From contig JAVIAB010000051.1 in the NCBI GenBank assembly GCA_032433765.1, forward strand, positions 48,513,986 to 48,577,985: a stretch of DNA of 64,000 bases, read 5' to 3'. The position numbers and the translations under genes were made by a program. The notes beneath the pieces were generated by a model. That model saw only the letters and a list, made by a program, of their open reading frames with translations, was not told where the DNA came from and ran no database searches. Of this stretch, positions 50,129 to 60,063 are shown piece after piece (positions within the stretch are counted from its first letter, which is position 1; each line of letters starts with the position of its first letter). The DNA comes from Megaustenia siamemsis. Lineage: Eukaryota; Mollusca; Gastropoda; Stylommatophora; Ariophantidae.

Positions 50129-50634
50129 AAGCAATTCTTGAAGTGTATATTTTATGGAAGTGGTTTCAATGTGTGACATCAAACACAAAACTTCAGGTTT
50201 GTAAAGTCAATATTTATGTATGAACAATGTCTTATTAGTACATGTTCATAACACAAAGATCAAAGACTGGCTAATCCGAAAGTTTCTAGAATGCAGTATT
50301 TAATTTTTAACAACAAAAGTATTTTAATTTTCAACATTTCTTGTTTCACAGTTTCTTTGAACCCCTTTGAGTGTATAATAGGCGAAGAGTGTGTGTTTTA
50401 TGTTCCTGGATAGGCACAAATCAGTAAAACAACTAAAGTCTCAATGACAAACAACTGTGAATTATCAGGCAGGTCATTATGCAGAACCCTGACGTCAAAG
50501 AAAAATGGTTCAGCATACAATTATGTTTACAATATATGGTATATAATAGTGTTAGGTGGTTGTCTAGTCTATCTGCACAGTAATTCAAAATCATTTATAT
50601 TCTTTGATTAAACAATTGACACTCATGGACAATA
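50129..50634. other. No feature recognised
   Basis: AT-rich spacer. Confidence 0.5.
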
Positions 50635-51010
50635 TGACAAATAACAAGGAAGAAAATTCATTGGAAATAGAATGCTACAGAAAAATCCTTAAGATACCTT
50701 TAATGAAAATGTGCAATGATGACATACTAAAAGATTAAAACATTATAAACAACCGTGTATAAATACCATTCTACAAAGGAGATTAAAATCATATGATCAC
50801 GTCAAAAGACGCACCGGACTGGAAAGAACAATAAGAGAAGACATGGTTCCTGGGCGACGCGTCAGGGGCAGACCAAGAAGAAGGAGGTTTCAAGACATCA
50901 GAGAGACCTTGGACATTATAAGACATGTTGGAGATCTGGCTAGAGACAGAGATTTTTTTAGACGGGCTGAGGTGGATGCAACTATCTACAAAGTACATGC
51001 AACCTGATGA
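50635..51010 (+). pseudogene. LINE 3'-end fragment (family H)
   Basis: The plus strand has LEIECYRKILKIPLMKM, then HVKRRTGLERTIREDMVPGR and RVRGRPRRRRFQDI, DLARDRDFFRRAEVDA, and a (TGATAA)-type end. It is another distinct family of LINE C-terminus, with stops between blocks. Confidence 0.72.
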
Positions 51011-51303
51011 TAATAACCAAACAAGAAACGTATCAGTTACCAAAATATAGGAAACAGACGCGTATGTGCTGCATTGACAGACTTGTGTATTTGTTACAAG
51101 GACATGAGAAAGAAAACATCAGTATCTCTTGAATGTTCATTACATCATTTTCAGGACTTCTATTTTGTGTTCTTTGTGTGTATTTGGAATTGTTTTTCAC
51201 ACAACGATCAATAAGAATCTTGTTTCTCAAGTTTGTCATATTTTAGATAACATAATTTAAAAGAAAAGTCAGTTGGGTTTTACTAATTCCCTAAAAATTA
51301 GTA

Positions 51304-51563
51304 GGAGCCGCGATAGCTCAGTGGTTAGTGAACTGGACTACTACGGACAAGGGGTAGGGTTCGATCCCAACCGACGGCCCCGGGTTCACCCAGCCTTATA
51401 TGGGTACCGGATTTTTTCTGGGAAAGTAAAAGCAGCACGGGCGTAATACCGACCACATTACCCCAAAAATCATGTGCTGAAGGTCTGTAAAATATAGGGT
51501 CACTAACACCATATTTCCCTATACGCCACTTGGCGTGACGGGGGGTACTTTACTTACTTTTAC
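51304..51563 (+). mobile_element. SINE family 1, full length
   Basis: A well-preserved copy with TAGCTCAGTGG, GGTTCGATCCC and the complete 3' body ending GGGGGGTACTTTACTTAC. A target-site duplication was not obvious. Confidence 0.9.
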
Positions 51564-51566
51564 ATT

Positions 51567-52325
51567 GTAAAGAGGCATTGTAAATTCTAAAATAGTAAGA
51601 CACAGTGACAAAAACAATTTACAATCTAGCGTGGCACAAGTAAGGAGGACTGAAAGAAAAGTAAACGATTTATTGATACAATTTCGCACAACGAGCTAAA
51701 TCTCGAGTACTATGTCTGCTAACGTTGATGATTATGACTCTCTTTAAGTTTCTGTCTGAGTTCCTTCTGGACTCTATGAATTATCTCTGTTTCCCATCTA
51801 TAGTTTCTTCCCTCTATTATTTAATATATCATAATATATTACTGTTCACTGCTCATTACATCATCAAGGAACGATGACTTTCCTTCTGATGTTGGTTATA
51901 AGCTATCTCTTTTAGACAACTTTCTTTACTCTTTGTAGCCTCATGATATTCTCAACTTGCATTTGTAAAACCACCTTTCCTTGGCTACCAAAGACATTAT
52001 ATTTGCTGCTCAATTGTCCAGGACAGTATGTCAGGAACAGAGTTGTTGAGTGACCAGAGCCAAACAAACAGCCACCTACTGAGTGCAGACTGTCTAGAAA
52101 TTGTGATAATCAAAGAGAACTTGAACGTAACAATAGAAGAAGTGACAGCTCTGACTAGAGACTACATTATTTCAGGGTCGGCTGTGATGAGTGCAACGCT
52201 CTGCAAAAGACACAGCTCGATGAAGATAATGTCAGACCAGCTCTTTACAAGAACGAAGAATTCTTTTACTTATGAGTAGTATACAAGGGTCCAACTGTTA
52301 ATCATTTGGCCCGTAAATTAACAAA
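51567..52325. other. No recognised gene; one 83-residue frame
   Basis: The frame 52,028-52,279 (+) begins MSGTELLSDQSQTNS. I do not recognise it. It has no hydrophobic segment or known motif and lies just outside the polymerase palindrome, so it could be chance, an exon or an element remnant. Confidence 0.45.
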
Positions 52326-52328
52326 GAT

Positions 52329-52460
52329 ATATAGGGCGGCGCGCGGCGCGCATAAAGCGTGCGGCGCAGGGGGAGTTAACCATGACCGCTCGTGTCGGGG
52401 CGTTGACCGCTAGTCCAGGTGACCCCGGAAGTGACCTGTTTATGTCTGGTGTATGCTGAC
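52329..52460. other. GC-rich segment, candidate outer end of the palindrome
   Basis: A sharply GC-rich block (GGCGGCGCGCGGCGCGC, CGTGCGGCGC) stands out from AT-rich surroundings. It then has TTGACCGCT and CCGGAAGTG motifs that also occur in the polymerase promoter regions. That resemblance suggests it belongs to the element, perhaps its terminus. No direct proof. Confidence 0.4.
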
Positions 52461-52556
52461 TTTGGAGTTCTTGATGTACTTGATCGTTAGTGATAGGTTA
52501 GTAGATTATACAACATCAATGAAAACGTTCAATATAAAACCGAAGACAAAGATATA

Positions 52557-52667
52557 TTTTATTCTTTTATTATCTCAATAGGTGTATAACATACAGTGGA
52601 TATTATATAACAGTACAAAAATATTCAGTACACTGAGTAAATATATAGTACAAGGATAACATTTATT
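52557..52667 (-). terminator. Candidate polyadenylation signals of the left polymerase gene
   Basis: AATAAA on the minus strand occurs at 52,662-52,667 and again as AATAAAA near 52,557-52,563, about 105 and 210 nt downstream of the stop at 52,773. Confidence 0.5.
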
Positions 52668-52772
52668 TATAGATAGGTAGTTGGGTGTCTGCTTAGCTAT
52701 GTGGCGTCGATGAATCATAAGGGGTGAAACTGTTAGAGATAGCTGGGTAGTCTTAAGTGGTAGTGTAAAGAG

Positions 52773-55700
52773 TTAAATATCTAGAGGCGTTGTCGAGACG
52801 TTATCAGCAGCTACCTTTCTTTTTATATAGAAATAGGAAAGAGCATTTCTTGTTTGACTATAGGAAAATATGGAATTATTTAAGACTTTGAAACCTACAT
52901 TTTTCCCACCCTTAGCCTTTTGCGTGGCGAGAACCTCTAAAAACATATCTTTATCTAATTTGTTGTGTTGCTTGCTTAGCCCTTTACAACTGATTTTATC
53001 GTAATCCCCACTACAATGGTACGTCTTACTACATAAGCTAACAAGAGCTGTCCCTTCGTACTCTAGTTTAAAAAGCCCGGGCGTTCGTTTGGTGTATGCT
53101 TTAACACCCTTACAGTTTATACAGTCTGTCTTGCTAGTATGTTCATCGCAAAACTCGGCAGGAAACCAGTCTTTATATACACTATTAAACTCATCCCGCA
53201 GACCTGACTTAACTATATCCTCTAGCTTAGGTGCACTTAAAGCCAAGTATAAACTATCAGTATCTGTTTCACATAACTGAAAGTTGGACCTATCTACAAA
53301 CTTATCTAAGAACTCGAAATAAAAATCTAACATACGAAGTTTTGCATATTGATAGACGAAGAAACCAATTTGTAGGGGCAAGTCCCAAACAGTTTTCTTT
53401 TTCTCCATCTCAATTTCAAAAAGATCCTCCCCTATTTCAGTCATCTTTTTAACCGGGAACTATTAATCATTTTCGATATCTCATCCCCCTGAACGTACGA
53501 GACAGCGCTATGATTGGCCTTATTGGTTAGAGTCTTCCCGTAGGCTGAGTTTCCTAAGAGCTTCATCGTATCGCTTACTATAGATTGACTTTCATCTAGA
53601 TCACCAGCCCGCCTAGCGTCAGAAACCATTTCACCAAACTTTTTAAAACAACTAGACGGTTGATATTCTATCACTTGATAAATTTTTGTTACCTCCAATC
53701 CGTGGTCTAAATACCATTTTAACAGTGGTGTTGCCAACAAAATTTTTTCCCCGACATAACTACCGATTAGGGTGCGACGAGGGGTTGACAACAAGTTATG
53801 TTTGAGGGCATATTCACCCATAAACGGGCCAATATCATCACGCGTGACGTCAATATTTTTGAAAATTGGAGTCATCTCACTGAAATGTTCCTTCAGGCGA
53901 TCGGGGACGTGTAGATCACATTCTACTAAACCAAAACATGTCCCATCTGAAACAGAAGCCAGAATCTGTTTATCACTGAGAGGGAGCCCTTCTTTAGAGT
54001 AAGAGGGTCTAGCTCTAGGGATGGCTTTAGAAAGGAAAGCCCTAATGGTTGGGTCAGACTTTTTCAGAGCCTGCCACTCACATTCCCACATAACTTCTAC
54101 TGGGACTTTTACCTCCTCGGTTAGGTAGGTGTGTATCTCACATGTTTTTTCAAACAGCTCGAACAAGGGCTTATTATTAACAGGGTTTCTATCTTTACCT
54201 TTGGTGAGGGGACAGTCTTTGTGACCATGGTACAGACAACCATGAAAATTGTAACCTCTTCTATTGGATTTATCCCACCCATCCACGGGGATATTTCTAG
54301 CACCTAATCGAAACTCCCTCCCGTTAAACTGAGCTCCACCCCTTTTTGGTGGGCGACCCACGTTAACCACTCTCTACTTTGTTGGACATAATAGTTATCT
54401 TTTTCGACCCTAAACCCGGTCTCCATTCTTCTAATAATTGAATAATCTGTTGGCATTGGGTTCATCAGAGCCCAAAGATACAACGCGTTGGCATCGTAAC
54501 CTTGGATGGATTTGACTAGCTTTCCGCCCCTAATAAACGTTTTGCCTACCTCGTGATACCTATGGAAAATTATAGAGGGACCCCCAACGATATTATCTCT
54601 AATCATTTTGTGTAGACTCGCCTGTTTGCTCGAACATAAACTAAACATTACACCCCTATCAACGGTCTTAAAAAGATACTTTAAACAAACACCAGGAACC
54701 GAAATGGCGTCTTTAAAACAGTCTACACCCCGCTCCCCATAAAAGCGAACCTGCTGCTCCAAGGCTTCTAAGAATGGGACTACATCTTTGTTGTTATACC
54801 ACACCAAAAAGTCCCTAAGTGTGGTCATGTTATTGTCCTGCCATACCTTTTTGCACAGAGCGTACTCCTCCTTGGAAATGTTGGAATTTTTTAACGACGA
54901 ATAAAACGCTTCGTGTGGGGGTAGTTCTGTCTCCTCCAACTTTTGGGGGTCGTCTATATATTCATAACAAAAGTAACCCTTTGTCTCACTAATCTTATAA
55001 GCCGCCAGATATTTACTATAACTAAACCCGGGGGCTAGATAGTTTACTATATCTAAGAATTTTAGATTCTGTGTTGCAATACACATAAAGTTATTGTTTC
55101 TTTTAACTATAAACTTGAACGGTTTTGCTACTTTGTAGTCTCCTTCCATTGTATCTTCCTCTTCTTCGTTAGCAGCAGCGGCTTCTTCTTCTTCTTCTTC
55201 GTCTTCTTCTGCTTCTTCACCCACTTGCGCAGTGGCATCCATGAAGTGTTTTATTAAATAAGGTTTAATGACGTTGACGTCATATTTCCCCGAGTTAAAC
55301 CCTATCACTGGAAGCTCTTTTAAATACTCATCAAACTTAGCTATTAGCTTGTCTTTATTCAGATCATGGAGTTGAGTAAAAATACTTTCAAATCGTGACC
55401 GCAACAACGAGTATGCCGTATCGGCGACACTAGTGAGGTAGTCAGCCATCTGACTAACTAAAACCTGTGGGTCACCCTTCGTTATGAAGCATATTGGGCC
55501 CTCCCATCCGGGGACATTTGACGCTATAGAGCAGGAGAGAGGGACGTGTTTGGCTACAAAGGTAGTCGAGTGCGTTTCTTGGGGAACATTCCCTTTATCA
55601 AAGTAACATTCATAATCGAATGTCGCCCTGAATGGGTAAATAAAACACTCAGGAGTACTGATCCCTTCAGCGCTGATCGCGTCCCATACACTTTCAGGTG

Positions 55701-57111
55701 AAGAATAAACACCACCTTTATATGTCTCTACAGCCATATCCCCATTGCAAGTTTTTTCATGCCTATCCATACGCCCAAACTTTTTCCACAGTTTCCCACA
55801 TTTTCCACAAGAAAAGCTTTTACTAGCCCTAGAAAGATCGTTTATATAAAAGAAGTGGTTTTTGTAAAGTAAAAGACGGATAGTTTCATTATAACTACTA
55901 CCGCTTCTCAGAACAATACGCAAGGCTTGCGCAGAATCAAATTCAAAAATATCTATGTTTACTGAAAAACAATTTTCTAAGAGAGGCATTTCAGCAAGAG
56001 TTACACCGTGAAAGTTACTTAACTTTAGAGACGGGTTAAACTGTTTGAAAAGTAGTCTCGAAACCTTCCTAACATTAGTATTTGAAGTTCCTCGATGGAC
56101 AGCTAGACAACGGAAGAAGCAGAGATTATCATTGTAAACTTTAGAATGGGAATCGGTTTGAAGGATATTAATGCCGTAGTTGGATGTAATGTAGGGTGGG
56201 ATATCAAGCAGACACCCTATAGGATAATCTTGAAGTTTATAAATATAAACACTCGTACTGACTAATGCTTCTAATGTATATTTGGTTGTCTCCCTGTTTT
56301 TATTTGCATACCCTAATATATCACTTTCATTTAATCTATCTACAAATATTTCAAAATCGTAGCTGTTGTTAACTAACAAGGGTTTGTCTAATCCTGTCGC
56401 GTTATTTGAGCTGGCGTGAAAGTAACGCAACCCCTGTGTCTCCCTATGTCTTAAAACTAGATGATGACTATAATTCACCTTGAAACGCTTTTTCTGGGCT
56501 AGAAAAATTGGGTGTACAAGGGTCTTCCAATCTATAGGAGTATCAGGCCGATGGAATATAGTGTACGTATCCATGTATTTGGTCCTACGGTCATGTGTTC
56601 TAATAGCTAACCAGTTGTTCTTATATATCTTCTTAATATCTTGAGGTAACGTATTTAAAGTGTCTATTTCATTAATAAGTCTTGGTCTCTTTGAGGGTTC
56701 TTGAGTCGAACTCTTTACTGCCCGCTTGCGTGAGGTTGTCGTTAACGGGGGGCCTGGTAGTGTTGATGGTGTTGAGGTGGTCATAGCTATGTCATGGCTA
56801 GCAAGATGCACTTGTAGGTTGCGTGCCCCAGTAAAGCTTTGTTGGCAGATATGGCAGATATGTGGGGTAACACAGGGCTCTTTTGAAGGTACATGATCTG
56901 TTGACACGGGAGTTGGTGATGCAGGAACCACTGAGGCAAGAGATGCAGGATGCTCTGTCCTGATATGTCTGGCAAGGCTGTCTACTCTTGTATATACTCG
57001 TTCACAAACATCACATTTGTATTCCTGATGCCCATGTACACTAGCAACGTGTCGTTTTAGGTCTCGGCTCCGGGTGAAAGTTTTGGAACAGATATGACAA
57101 GTGTTAGACAT
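52773..57111 (-). pseudogene. Left-arm protein-primed-type B-family DNA polymerase, frameshifted
   Basis: From ATG 57,111 the frame runs 935 residues to 54,304. C2H2 fingers lie at about 5-26, 34-54 and 86-106. An OTU-like D328xxC331FFR and H419 come next, then a fourth finger near 435-455. The exonuclease motifs are D499/E501 (FDYE), FNSGKYD 605-611 and Y772..D776. Acidic residues fill 632-653. Pol A is YDANALY near 872. After a frame change shared with the right arm (near 54,320-54,345), 53,441-54,370 carries a Cys/His-rich GCLYHGHKDC segment and Pol B (GNSAYGKT). A private 1-nt loss at 53,451-53,452 then shifts to 52,773-53,444, with Pol C (TDTDS). It would replicate its own element. Whether it still makes a working enzyme is doubtful. 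Confidence 0.9.
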
Positions 57112-57305
57112 CTGTGGAAAAGAAATTGAAACATTACAAGAAAAGAAAACAAGAAAAGTAAACAACGAGATACACAAACTATCGAAATTAGGTTACAAAA
57201 GTAACACGTGGATACTAAAAAACCAACTTATCGAAGTTAGGTCACAAAAGTAACACGTGGATACTAAACAACCAACTTATCGAAAATAGGTTACTAAAGT
57301 AACAT

Positions 57306-57748
57306 CTATCTATCTATTGACCTTTCGAGCCGTAACCGGCCCATAGGGCGTAGACCAAGATACACCTTCTCCTATATGAATTTTTGTTCTAGCAGTTTTC
57401 TTTTAAAGATATTTTATTAAATCTCGCCATCTGTCTCTGTTCTGTGCAAGCAGTTCTATCTCATTGAGGGAGCCGATTCCTGCTGCTCTTGCCTCTCTCA
57501 TCAATGTTCTTCTCAGTGTCTCCCTGGGTCTTCCTCTTTTTCTTTTACCTGTTGTTTCCCATATGAGGGCTTGCTTTGCTATTCGATTATTATCTCTTCT
57601 CATCACATGTCCAACGTATGACCATCGTCTTTTCTTTATTACTGAAGATATTAGTGGTTGATTGGCGATTTCTCTAATTTCCTCGTTTGTTTTGAATTCG
57701 TTCCATTCTATACCAAGTATTTTCCTTAGACATTTCTAAGTAACATTC
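57306..57748 (-). mobile_element. 5'-truncated LINE (family E) inserted in the left arm only
   Basis: A 453-bp length difference between arms equals this insert plus one copy of a perfect 10-bp duplication AAAGTAACAT (57,296-57,305 and 57,749-57,758). On the minus strand, 57,403-57,606 encodes GKRKRGRPRETLRRTLMRE and LAQNRDRWRDLIKYL, a LINE C-terminus. A 3' UTR with CCTATGGGCCGGTTACGG and a GATA-type tail follow. It lies in the predicted 5' UTR intron of the left polymerase gene. Confidence 0.95.
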
Positions 57749-57758
57749 AAAGTAACAT

Positions 57759-58020
57759 ACTATAACATTAAAGATCTAATATAACACTTACTTTTTATGT
57801 GTTTGAAGGTACAAGACACATCCGTCGGCAACAACTGTAAGCGAAAGTCTGATTACAAGCTTCACAGTCGCGTTATATATACACGCCAGAAACACCGGAA
57901 GTGTTACTAAAAATAGAACTGGCCGCTGATGCAATACCGGAAGTGTTACTAAAAATAGCTTTTGACCGCTGACGTGATGCCCGTGGAGTTTCTAAAAATA
58001 GATTTTGACCTATGATGCAA
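57759..58020 (-). promoter_or_regulatory. Left-arm polymerase promoter
   Basis: Mirror of 59,608-59,869. TATA box TATATATAA on the minus strand at 57,873-57,881, two upstream CCGGAAGTG (ETS-like) motifs near 57,895 and 57,937, and TTGACCGCTGACGTGA further up. A donor-like GTAAGT lies at about 57,785-57,790 on the minus strand and an acceptor CAG just before ATG 57,111. Confidence 0.65.
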
Positions 58021-58044
58021 TACCAGGCAATTTTATAGGAGTTT

Positions 58045-58700
58045 TTCTCCTTGACCCTTTATGAGGGGACGCCCATGAAACTGTTAAAGATAGTAAATTT
58101 AACCTCTAGACATACTCCAAACTTTACATTAAACATCGCCGTATCAAGAATTTACATAAAAACAACACCTTTATGGTTGTTACGCCCCTTGACCCTTTAT
58201 GAGGGCTACGCCCATGAAACTTAAAAGTAGTCAATTTAACATCTAGACATACCACAAACTTTATTTTAGTCATCCACATAGCAAAATTTTACTAAAAAAA
58301 ACACTTTTATGGTGGTTACCCCCTTGTCCATTTTTGATGGTTACGCCCATGAAATCGATAAAAATAATAAATTTACACTCTAGACATACCCCAAACTTTA
58401 TATTAAGCATCCCTGTATCAAGAATTTACATAAAAACAACTTTTGAAATTACTACCCCTGTACCCATTTTTGGCGGTTACGCCCATGAAACTGTTAAAGA
58501 TAGTAAATTTAACAGCTAGACATACCCCAAACTTTATATTAAACATCCCCGTATCAAGAATTTACTTAAAAATCACTTTTGAAATTACTACCCCCGTACC
58601 CATTTTTGGCGGTTACGCCCATGAAATCGATAAAAAAATTGAAATTTAACCTATTGGAATACCTCAAATATAATATTTGACACGCCCATGTATCAAATTT
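58045..58700. repeat. ~133-bp diverged tandem repeats, left arm
   Basis: About five units each carry TACGCCCATGAAA, then TCTAGACATACCCCAAACTTT, CCCGTATCAAGAATTTAC and a CCCTTTATGAGGG- or CCATTTTTGGCGG-like start. They are mirrored at 58,928-59,585. The open frames across them (APNFILSIPVSRIY) reflect the repeat. Confidence 0.88.
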
Positions 58701-58741
58701 GCCTGAAAAATCATCAAAAATTTAGTAGTATATATCTAGTG

Positions 58742-58888
58742 ATAGGACCGTGGAAACTGCCGCCAGCGGCAGAATATTCCTTATATAAATAGTCTACCGG
58801 CAGATTTTTCTGCCTCCAGGAATATTCCTTATATAAATAGTCTACCGGCAGATTTGTTTTTTCTTATATGAGAGTCTACCCGGCCAAT
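58742..58888. repeat. Asymmetric centre of the palindrome
   Basis: About 147 bp that do not pair between arms. A 36-bp direct repeat (GAATATTCCTTATATAAATA, GTCTACCGGCAGATTT) occurs at 58,772-58,807 and 58,820-58,855, with a degenerate third unit at about 58,862-58,883. A perfect 6-bp-stem hairpin CTGCCG-CCAG-CGGCAG lies at 58,757-58,772. Confidence 0.9.
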
Positions 58889-58927
58889 CACTGGATATAT
58901 ACTACTAATTTTTTGATGATTTTTCAG

Positions 58928-59585
58928 GCAAATTTGATACATGGGCGTGTCAAATATTATGTTTGAGGTATTCCAATAGGTTAAATTTCAATTTTTTATC
59001 GATTTCATGGCGTAACCGCCAAAAATGGGTACGGGGGTAGTAATTTCAAAAGTGATTTTTAAGTAAATTCTTGATACGGGGATGTTTAATATAAAGTTTG
59101 GGGTATGTCTAGCTGTTAAATTTACTATCTTTAACAGTTTCATGGGCGTAACCGCCAAAAATGGGTACAGGGGTAGTAATTTCAAAAGTTGTTTTTATGT
59201 AAATTCTTGATACAGGGATGCTTAATATAAAGTTTGGGGTATGTCTAGAGTGTAAATTTATTATTTTTATCGATTTCATGGGCGTAACCATCAAAAATGG
59301 ACAAGGGGGTAACCACCATAAAAGTGTTTTTTTTAGTAAAATTTTGCTATGTGGATGACTAAAATAAAGTTTGTGGTATGTCTAGATGTTAAATTGACTA
59401 TTTTTAAGTTTCATGGGCGTAGCCCTCATAAAGGGTCAAGGGGCGTAACAACCATAAAGGTGTTGTTTTTATGTAAATTCTTGATACGGCGATGTTTAAT
59501 GTAAAGTTTGGAGTATGTCTAGAGGTTAAATTTACTATCTTTAACAGTTTCATGGGCGTCCCCTCATAAAGGGTCAAGGAGAAAA
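58928..59585. repeat. ~133-bp diverged tandem repeats, right arm
   Basis: Mirror image of 58,045-58,700 with very few differences (for example ATGGCGTAACC against the left GGGCGTAACC at about 59,008). Confidence 0.88.
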
Positions 59586-59607
59586 ACTCCTATAAAATTG
59601 CCTGGTA

Positions 59608-60063
59608 TTGCATCATAGGTCAAAATCTATTTTTAGAAACTCCACGGGCATCACGTCAGCGGTCAAAAGCTATTTTTAGTAACACTTCCGGTATTGCATC
59701 AGCGGTCAGTTCTATTTTTAGTAACACTTCCGGTGTTTCTGGCGTGTATATATAACGCGACTGTGAAGCTTGTAATCAGACTTTCGCTTACAGTTGTTGC
59801 CGACGGATGTGTCTTGTACCTTCAAACACATAAAAAGTAAGTGTTATATTAGATCTTTAATGTTATAGTATGTTACTTTAGTAACCTATTTTCGATAAGT
59901 TGGTTGTTTAGTATCCACGTGTTACTTTTGTGACCTAACTTCGATAAGTTGGTTTTTTAGTATCCACGTGTTACTTTTGTAACCTAATTTCGATAGTTTG
60001 TGTATCTCGTTGTTTACTTTTCTTGTTTTCTTTTCTTGTAATGTTTCAATTTCTTTTCCACAG
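59608..60063 (+). promoter_or_regulatory. Right-arm polymerase promoter and 5' UTR intron
   Basis: ACTTCCGG (ETS-like) at 59,684-59,691 and 59,726-59,733 and TATATATAA at 59,747-59,755 precede the likely start site near 59,780. AAAAA|GTAAGTG near 59,837 is a good splice donor. TTTCAATTTCTTTTCCACAG, directly before ATG 60,064, is a good acceptor. An upstream intron is thus predicted. This also explains why the frame open upstream of the ATG should not be used as protein. Confidence 0.68.

Noticed and set aside
52028..52279. 83-residue frame next to the palindrome
   Set aside because: Not recognised and short. Reported as unassigned rather than as a gene.
53441..54370. A canonical -1 ribosomal frameshift site
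   Set aside because: No X XXY YYZ heptamer is found in frame in the overlap. An old indel is the simpler reading.
58334..59294. Small mirrored proteins with ITTPVPIFGGYAHE
   Set aside because: They are translations of the ~133-bp tandem repeats near the palindrome centre, with no start or family evidence.
59998..60063. N-terminal extension of the polymerase (hydrophobic, signal-peptide-like)
   Set aside because: It lacks an ATG and ends in a polypyrimidine tract plus CAG before ATG 60,064, so it reads as intron sequence.
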